NCBI RefSeq assembly: GCF_004342225.1
Contig: NZ_SMAR01000001.1
Span: 62,001-126,000 of the forward strand
Direction of reading: 5' to 3'
Length of the DNA stretch: 64,000 nt
Source of the DNA: Martelella mediterranea
GTDB lineage: Bacteria; Pseudomonadota; Alphaproteobacteria; Rhizobiales; Rhizobiaceae
Part shown: positions 59,836 to 64,000 of the stretch, in pieces
Layout: each line of letters opens with the position of its first letter
Position numbering within the stretch: the first letter of the stretch is position 1
Translations under genes and position numbers: made by a program
Notes under the pieces: generated by a model
What the model was told of the DNA's origin: nothing
The model's input: only the letters and a program-made list of their open reading frames with translations
Databases searched by the model: none

Positions 59836-62817
59836 ATGCCTTCTGCCATGAAAAAAGACGACCACATTTTCCTGATCGACGGCTCGGGCTTCATTTTCCG
59901 CGCCTTTCATGCGTTGCCGCCTTTAACGCGCAAATCCGACGGCTTGCCGGTTGGTGCGGTTTCGGGTTTCTGCAATATGCTCTGGAAGCTTTTGACACAG
60001 GCGCGCGATACATCTGTGGGCGTAACGCCGACACATCTGGCTGTGATCTTTGATTTCTCATCGAAGACTTTCCGCAAGGAGATCTACCCCGAATATAAGG
60101 CGCATCGTCCACCGCCGCCGGAAGATCTGGTGCCGCAGTTCGCGCTGATTCGCGAGGCAACGCGGGCATTCAATCTACCCTGTATCGAGATGGAAGGTTA
60201 TGAGGCCGACGATATTATCGCGACCTATGCTGATCTGGCGGTGAAAGCCGGCGCTGAAGCAACCATCATTTCTTCTGACAAGGATCTGATGCAGCTGGTT
60301 GGGCCAAAGGTCCATATGTATGACGGCATGAAAGACCGACAGATCGGTGTTGCTGAAGTCATCGAGAAATGGGGCGTGCCACCGGAAAAGATGATCGATC
60401 TTCAGTCGTTGACCGGCGATTCAGTGGACAATGTTCCCGGCGTTCCGGGCATTGGGCCGAAAACGGCGGCGACACTGCTTGAAGAGTTTGGCGATCTCGA
60501 CACACTTCTGGAGAAGGCCGAGACGATAAAGCAGAAGAAACGACGCGAGAATATCGTGGCTAACAAGGATCTGGTGAAGGTTTCGCGTGAACTGGTGACG
60601 CTGAAGCGCGATTGCCCGGTTGAACTGGATCTCGATTCGCTGGCACTGGATGATCAGGATGGTCCGAAGCTGGTCGCATTTTTGAAGGCGATGAGTTTCA
60701 ATTCGCTGACGCGCCGTGTTGCGGAGGCGACGGGTACGGAAGCATCTGAGATTGAACCGGCAGATGTCAGCGTTGAATGGGGCGCGGATGCGCATGGCCC
60801 CGATCTCGATACCGGCGATGCAGATACCGAAGCATCATCTGCATCCGCGCCAAAAGCGAATGAGCCCAGCTTAAGCGGAGAAGCGACCGCGGCGGCGCTC
60901 GCCCAAGCGCGGGCTGAGCGTTTTTCCTCGCTGCCGATTGATAACAAGGCCTATGTGACCATTCGCGATCTCGATACGCTGGCAGCCTGGGTTGATGCAG
61001 CCCGCGATAAGGGATTGTGTGCGTTTGACACTGAGACCACATCTCTGGATGCGATGCAGGCAGAACTCGTCGGTTTTTCACTCGCGCTTTATGATGAAGA
61101 CGCTGAAGACGACAAGCAGGTCATTCGCGCTGCCTATATTCCTCTGGCGCACAAAAGCGGACAAGGCGATCTTCTCGGTGGCGGGCTGGCAGAAGGACAG
61201 ATCCCGTTTGACGATGCACTGGCGACGCTAAAAGAGCTGCTTGAAGATGAGGCTGTTCTCAAGGTCGCGCAGAACCTCAAATATGATTATCTCGTCATGC
61301 TGCGTTATGGCATTGCCGTGAAAGCCTTCGATGACACGATGCTTCTGTCTTATGTGCTGGATTCCGGCATGGGCGGTCATGGCATGGATGCGCTTTCGGA
61401 AAAATGGCTGGGTCACAAGCCGATTCCCTACAAGGAGGTCGCCGGTTCCGGAAAGTCGATGATCACATTCGATTATGTCGATATCGACCGCGCCACCGCT
61501 TATGCGGCAGAGGATGCCGATGTCACCCTGCGCCTTTGGCTGGTGCTGAAGCCACGGCTGATAGCAGAACGTGTGGCCACGGTTTATGAGCGGCTGGAAC
61601 GGCCCTTACTTCCGGTTCTGGCGCGCATGGAAGAGCGTGGAATATCCGTCGACCGTCAGATTTTGTCCCGGCTTTCCGGCGAGCTGGCGCAGCGCGCCGC
61701 CGCTTATGAAGACGAGATTTATGAGCTGGCGGACGAGAAATTCAATATCGGCTCGCCCAAGCAGCTGGGCGAAATCCTGTTCGGCAAGATGGGTTTGCCC
61801 GGAGGCAAGAAAACCAAGAGCGGACAGTGGTCAACATCGGTGCAGGTGCTGGATGATCTGGCGGCTGAAGGACATCCGCTGCCCTCCAAGATCGTTGAAT
61901 GGCGTCAGGTCTCGAAGCTGAAGTCAACTTATACGGATGCGTTGCCGGGCTATATTCATCCTGAGGACAAGCGGGTTCATACATCTTACTCGCTGGCCGC
62001 GACCACGACAGGGCGTCTGTCTTCATCGGAGCCGAACCTTCAGAATATTCCGGTGCGTACAGCCGATGGTCGCAAGATCAGAACCGCCTTTGTCGCCAAC
62101 AAGGGCCACAAGCTGCTATCGGCTGACTACAGCCAGATCGAACTGCGCGTTCTGGCCCATGTTGCCGATATCGCTCAACTGAAACAGGCGTTCGCCGATG
62201 GGATCGACATTCATGCGATGACAGCTTCGGAAATGTTCGGCGTGCCGGTGGAAGGCATGCCCGGTGAGGTGCGCCGCCGTGCCAAGGCGATCAACTTTGG
62301 CATCATTTACGGTATTTCCGCATTCGGGCTTGCCAATCAGCTTGGTATCGAACGTTCAGAAGCAAGCGAATATATCAAACGCTATTTCGAGCGCTTTCCA
62401 GGTATCAAGGACTATATGGAAGCCACGAAGGCGCAGGCCCGCGATCATGGTTTCGTCGAGACTATTTTTGGGCGTCGCATCCATTATCCGGAGATCAGGT
62501 CATCCAATCATCAGGTGCGCAGCTTCAATGAGCGTGCGGCAATCAATGCGCCAATTCAGGGCTCGGCGGCAGATGTGATCCGCCGCGCCATGATCCGTGT
62601 GGAGCCGGCGCTTGTTGAGGCAGGCCTCGGCGATCAGGTCAAGATGTTGCTACAGGTGCATGACGAACTGATTTTCGAAATTGAAGATGCCGCTGTCGAT
62701 CAGGCCAGGGATCTGATCGTCTCCGTGATGGAGAATGCGTCGATGCCTGCTGTTTCCATGGCCGTGCCGCTCCAGGTCGATGCCCGCGCTGCACTGAACT
62801 GGGACGAGGCCCACTAG
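59836..62817 (+). CDS. polA: DNA polymerase I
   Basis: This encodes 993 residues, full length, and all three domains seem active. The 5'-3' exonuclease comes first (FLIDGSGFIFRAFHALPPLT; SSDKDLMQLVGPKVHMYDGM; GDSVDNVPGVPGIGPKTAAT). The 3'-5' proofreading domain has its acidic residues (CAFDTETTSLDAMQAELVGF, FDDTMLLSYVLDSG, YAAEDADVTLRL). The polymerase has LLSADYSQIELRVLAHVADI, RRRAKAINFGIIYGISAFGL and LLQVHDELIFEIEDAAV. The start is at the first ATG of the frame or at MKKDDHI four codons later. It fills gaps in repair and removes Okazaki primers. An acidic linker of about 60 residues follows the first domain. Confidence 0.97.
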   Translation: MPSAMKKDDHIFLIDGSGFIFRAFHALPPLTRKSDGLPVGAVSGFCNMLWKLLTQARDTSVGVTPTHLAVIFDFSSKTFRKEIYPEYKAHRPPPPEDLVPQFALIREATRAFNLPCIEMEGYEADDIIATYADLAVKAGAEATIISSDKDLMQLVGPKVHMYDGMKDRQIGVAEVIEKWGVPPEKMIDLQSLTGDSVDNVPGVPGIGPKTAATLLEEFGDLDTLLEKAETIKQKKRRENIVANKDLVKVSRELVTLKRDCPVELDLDSLALDDQDGPKLVAFLKAMSFNSLTRRVAEATGTEASEIEPADVSVEWGADAHGPDLDTGDADTEASSASAPKANEPSLSGEATAAALAQARAERFSSLPIDNKAYVTIRDLDTLAAWVDAARDKGLCAFDTETTSLDAMQAELVGFSLALYDEDAEDDKQVIRAAYIPLAHKSGQGDLLGGGLAEGQIPFDDALATLKELLEDEAVLKVAQNLKYDYLVMLRYGIAVKAFDDTMLLSYVLDSGMGGHGMDALSEKWLGHKPIPYKEVAGSGKSMITFDYVDIDRATAYAAEDADVTLRLWLVLKPRLIAERVATVYERLERPLLPVLARMEERGISVDRQILSRLSGELAQRAAAYEDEIYELADEKFNIGSPKQLGEILFGKMGLPGGKKTKSGQWSTSVQVLDDLAAEGHPLPSKIVEWRQVSKLKSTYTDALPGYIHPEDKRVHTSYSLAATTTGRLSSSEPNLQNIPVRTADGRKIRTAFVANKGHKLLSADYSQIELRVLAHVADIAQLKQAFADGIDIHAMTASEMFGVPVEGMPGEVRRRAKAINFGIIYGISAFGLANQLGIERSEASEYIKRYFERFPGIKDYMEATKAQARDHGFVETIFGRRIHYPEIRSSNHQVRSFNERAAINAPIQGSAADVIRRAMIRVEPALVEAGLGDQVKMLLQVHDELIFEIEDAAVDQARDLIVSVMENASMPAVSMAVPLQVDARAALNWDEAH

Positions 62818-62924
62818 AGCGCCGTGCATCCATTCGGATGCACAACGGACGCTCTGGCCTATTGAATCTAAGCATCGTGCTTTCCGAAAATCGATTCCGG
62901 TTTTGGGCCGATGCTATAGAGCAT
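62816..62924. repeat. Two-part palindromic intergenic repeat (Bru-RS/RIME-like)
   Basis: It begins inside the polA stop codon. AGAGCG/CGCTCT encloses the hairpin GTGCATCC-ATT-CGGATGCAC; a second half contains CCGAAAATCGATTCCGGTTTTGG within AGCATCG/CGATGCT. This resembles the roughly 100-bp repeat found many times in Brucella, Ochrobactrum and other Rhizobiales (from memory). It may act as a transcript end for polA. Confidence 0.75.
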
Positions 62925-63010
62925 TTGGCAGTCAGACGGAAACAACTGAGGTTTGCGAAACGGCGACAGCGTTAGCAAAAGCGATATTTTAACGAATAAA
63001 GGACTTCACA

Positions 63011-63355
63011 ATGAACCCGGCAATCGCGGCTTATAGCGCACTTGGTTTTGCAATCGTCTGCGAGGTGATCGGTTCGACCCTGCTGCAGAAATCCGAGGGA
63101 TTTTCCCGGCTTTTGCCGACGCTTGGTGTGGTCGTATTTTACCTTGTGGCTTTCTTCTGCCTTTCGCAGGCGCTGAAGGTCATTCCACTGGGTATCGCCT
63201 ATGCGATCTGGGCCGGGCTGGGCATTGTACTAACGGCCATGATCAGCGTTTTCTATCTGAAACAGAATCTTGATCTGGCCGGAGCGATCGGAATCGCGAT
63301 GATCATTGGTGGCGTGGTGGTGATGAACCTGTTTTCCAGCGCCACTGGTCACTGA
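63011..63355 (+). CDS. SMR family multidrug efflux protein (EmrE-like)
   Basis: This encodes 114 residues and four membrane helices. The essential glutamate of helix 1 is Glu18 in ALGFAIVCEVIGSTLLQKSE, and GIAYAIWAGLGIVLTAMISV is the helix-3 family motif. SMR proteins work as antiparallel dimers that exchange cationic drugs or guanidinium for protons. It stands alone, 193 bases after polA, with no second SMR gene, so it is probably a homodimer. Confidence 0.92.
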   Translation: MNPAIAAYSALGFAIVCEVIGSTLLQKSEGFSRLLPTLGVVVFYLVAFFCLSQALKVIPLGIAYAIWAGLGIVLTAMISVFYLKQNLDLAGAIGIAMIIGGVVVMNLFSSATGH

Positions 63356-63389
63356 GAAAACCCGCGAAGGGCAGAGGCTTGATACTGCC

Positions 63390-63965
63390 CTACCGATCTG
63401 CGGTCAGGGCAGCCTTGATGACGGCAATGAGCCTGTCTCCTGCGTCTTCCAGCGCGCCGGAATTGTCGATGGTAACAACATCGAAATCGCCACGCACATC
63501 CATGGTCGAACGGGCGAGGCGCCGCAAAATGTCGTCGCGGCTTTCGCGTCCACGTGCTTCCAACCGCGCTGCCAGAATCTCTGGCCGTGCCGTGACGTTG
63601 ATGACGGTCAGATGACCAAAGGCTTCCTGAAAAAGCGGCAGGGCAGAGCGCGACCCGTTGCAGATTGCTATGCCGCCGGAAAGGACGAAATCGCGGATTT
63701 CAGCTGGAATGCCGTATTTCAGGCCGTGAGCTGCCCAAGAAACGGCGAATGCGCCGTCAGCTTCTGATTGATCAAAAGCCGCCATTGTCATGGTCGCATG
63801 GTCTTCTGTCGTGCCATCGCAGGGGCGGGTGATGACGCGGCGGACCGGCTGAACCTTTTCTTCTCCATCGAAATGATCGAGCGTGTGATTGATGAGGCTG
63901 TCTTTGCCTGCACCGCTCGGGCCGACCACAACAATGATCCGCCCGCTTTCTTTCCTCTCAGCCAT
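63390..63965 (-). CDS. phnN: Ribose 1,5-bisphosphate phosphokinase PhnN
   Basis: This encodes 191 residues. Walker A is VVVGPSGAGKDSLINHTL (GPSGAGKD at 15-22), close to guanylate kinases; RRVITRPCDGTTEDHATMTM and FAVSWAAHGLKYGIPAEIRD are PhnN features. It phosphorylates ribose 1,5-bisphosphate to PRPP, the last step of C-P lyase phosphonate breakdown. The preceding gene on the minus strand ends like phnM, 5 bases upstream, so it belongs to a phn operon continuing beyond the window. Confidence 0.92.
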   Translation of the reverse strand: MAERKESGRIIVVVGPSGAGKDSLINHTLDHFDGEEKVQPVRRVITRPCDGTTEDHATMTMAAFDQSEADGAFAVSWAAHGLKYGIPAEIRDFVLSGGIAICNGSRSALPLFQEAFGHLTVINVTARPEILAARLEARGRESRDDILRRLARSTMDVRGDFDVVTIDNSGALEDAGDRLIAVIKAALTADR

Positions 63966-63970
63966 GGCGA

Positions 63971-64000
63971 TTAAGCCACGCGCTTTCCACCGCGCCAGAC
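63971..64000 (-). CDS. phnM: Last codons of phnM (C-P lyase pathway diphosphatase), truncated by window
   Basis: Only nine codons and the stop are visible on the minus strand: VWRGGKRVA then TAA at 63973-63971. This ending is typical of PhnM (5-phosphoribosyl 1-methylphosphonate 5-triphosphate diphosphatase), which commonly precedes phnN. The ending plus gene order supports the call; the main part of the gene is out of view. Confidence 0.6.
   Translation of the reverse strand, partial: VWRGGKRVA

Noticed and set aside
1-64000. CRISPR arrays, rRNA genes, insertion sequences, prophage
   Set aside because: No regularly spaced direct repeats, rRNA segments, transposases, integrases or phage proteins were seen.

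Overview
The window reads as chromosomal DNA of an alphaproteobacterium, most likely of the order Hyphomicrobiales (Rhizobiales). Evidence: dnaK-dnaJ close to recF; a polA followed by a two-part palindromic intergenic repeat of the kind scattered through Brucella/Ochrobactrum-type genomes; several UgpC/MalK-type sugar importers; and many short operons with 4-bp ATGA overlaps. The genus cannot be fixed from sequence alone. Coding is dense and the base composition is moderately GC-rich, except for one strikingly AT-rich patch near 42.6-42.85 kb.

Layout. 0-3 kb: the C-terminal part of a DgcA/trimethylamine-dehydrogenase-like flavoenzyme, a decayed ABC ATPase, a small membrane protein, a broken small ORF and a 15-C homopolymer. 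3-7.6 kb: a GtsABC/MalK-type sugar importer (binding protein, two permeases, ATPase). 7.6-22 kb: a fatty-acid oxidation region with etfBA, a nitronate monooxygenase, a thioesterase, fadD, a MerR regulator, thiolase, a fused 3-hydroxyacyl-CoA dehydrogenase/enoyl-CoA hydratase, an acyl-CoA dehydrogenase, an SCP2 protein and a FadL-like outer membrane transporter. A shared 14-bp motif lies at the etfB, fadD and fadL promoters and suggests one regulon. 21.7-29.6 kb: a LacI-controlled alpha-xyloside locus with a binding protein, two permeases, an ATPase and a YicI-type GH31 alpha-xylosidase; a perfect 14-bp operator sits just downstream of a strong promoter.

29.6-44 kb holds mostly single functions: a periplasmic PQQ-type sugar dehydrogenase, dnaK-dnaJ, recF, slyX, a MoeB/ThiF protein, PhoX, a persulfide-dioxygenase-like hydrolase with a DUF442 protein, a GH13_18 sugar phosphorylase, an AT-rich island with an ArsR-like regulator, tRNA-Phe(GAA) and a DJ-1/PfpI protein. 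44-52.4 kb is a coherent accessory catabolic block: an Lrp regulator facing a racemase, a branched-chain-amino-acid-type ABC importer, an ATC-hydrolase-family protein and a flavin monooxygenase. No described pathway that I know has this exact gene set, and it is the best candidate here for an undescribed system.

52.5-64 kb: a DUF4422-GT8 fusion glycosyltransferase, lrgAB, a PBP1A-type peptidoglycan synthase, an M20 dipeptidase, polA, an SMR efflux protein, phnN and the last codons of phnM. Between the dipeptidase and polA, the minus strand can form three consecutive hairpins with C-rich (anti-Shine-Dalgarno) loops, the last followed by a U-rich tail. This looks like an unannotated small RNA of the alphaproteobacterial CCUCC-loop type.

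All functional calls come from reading protein and DNA motifs by eye; no database search was run.
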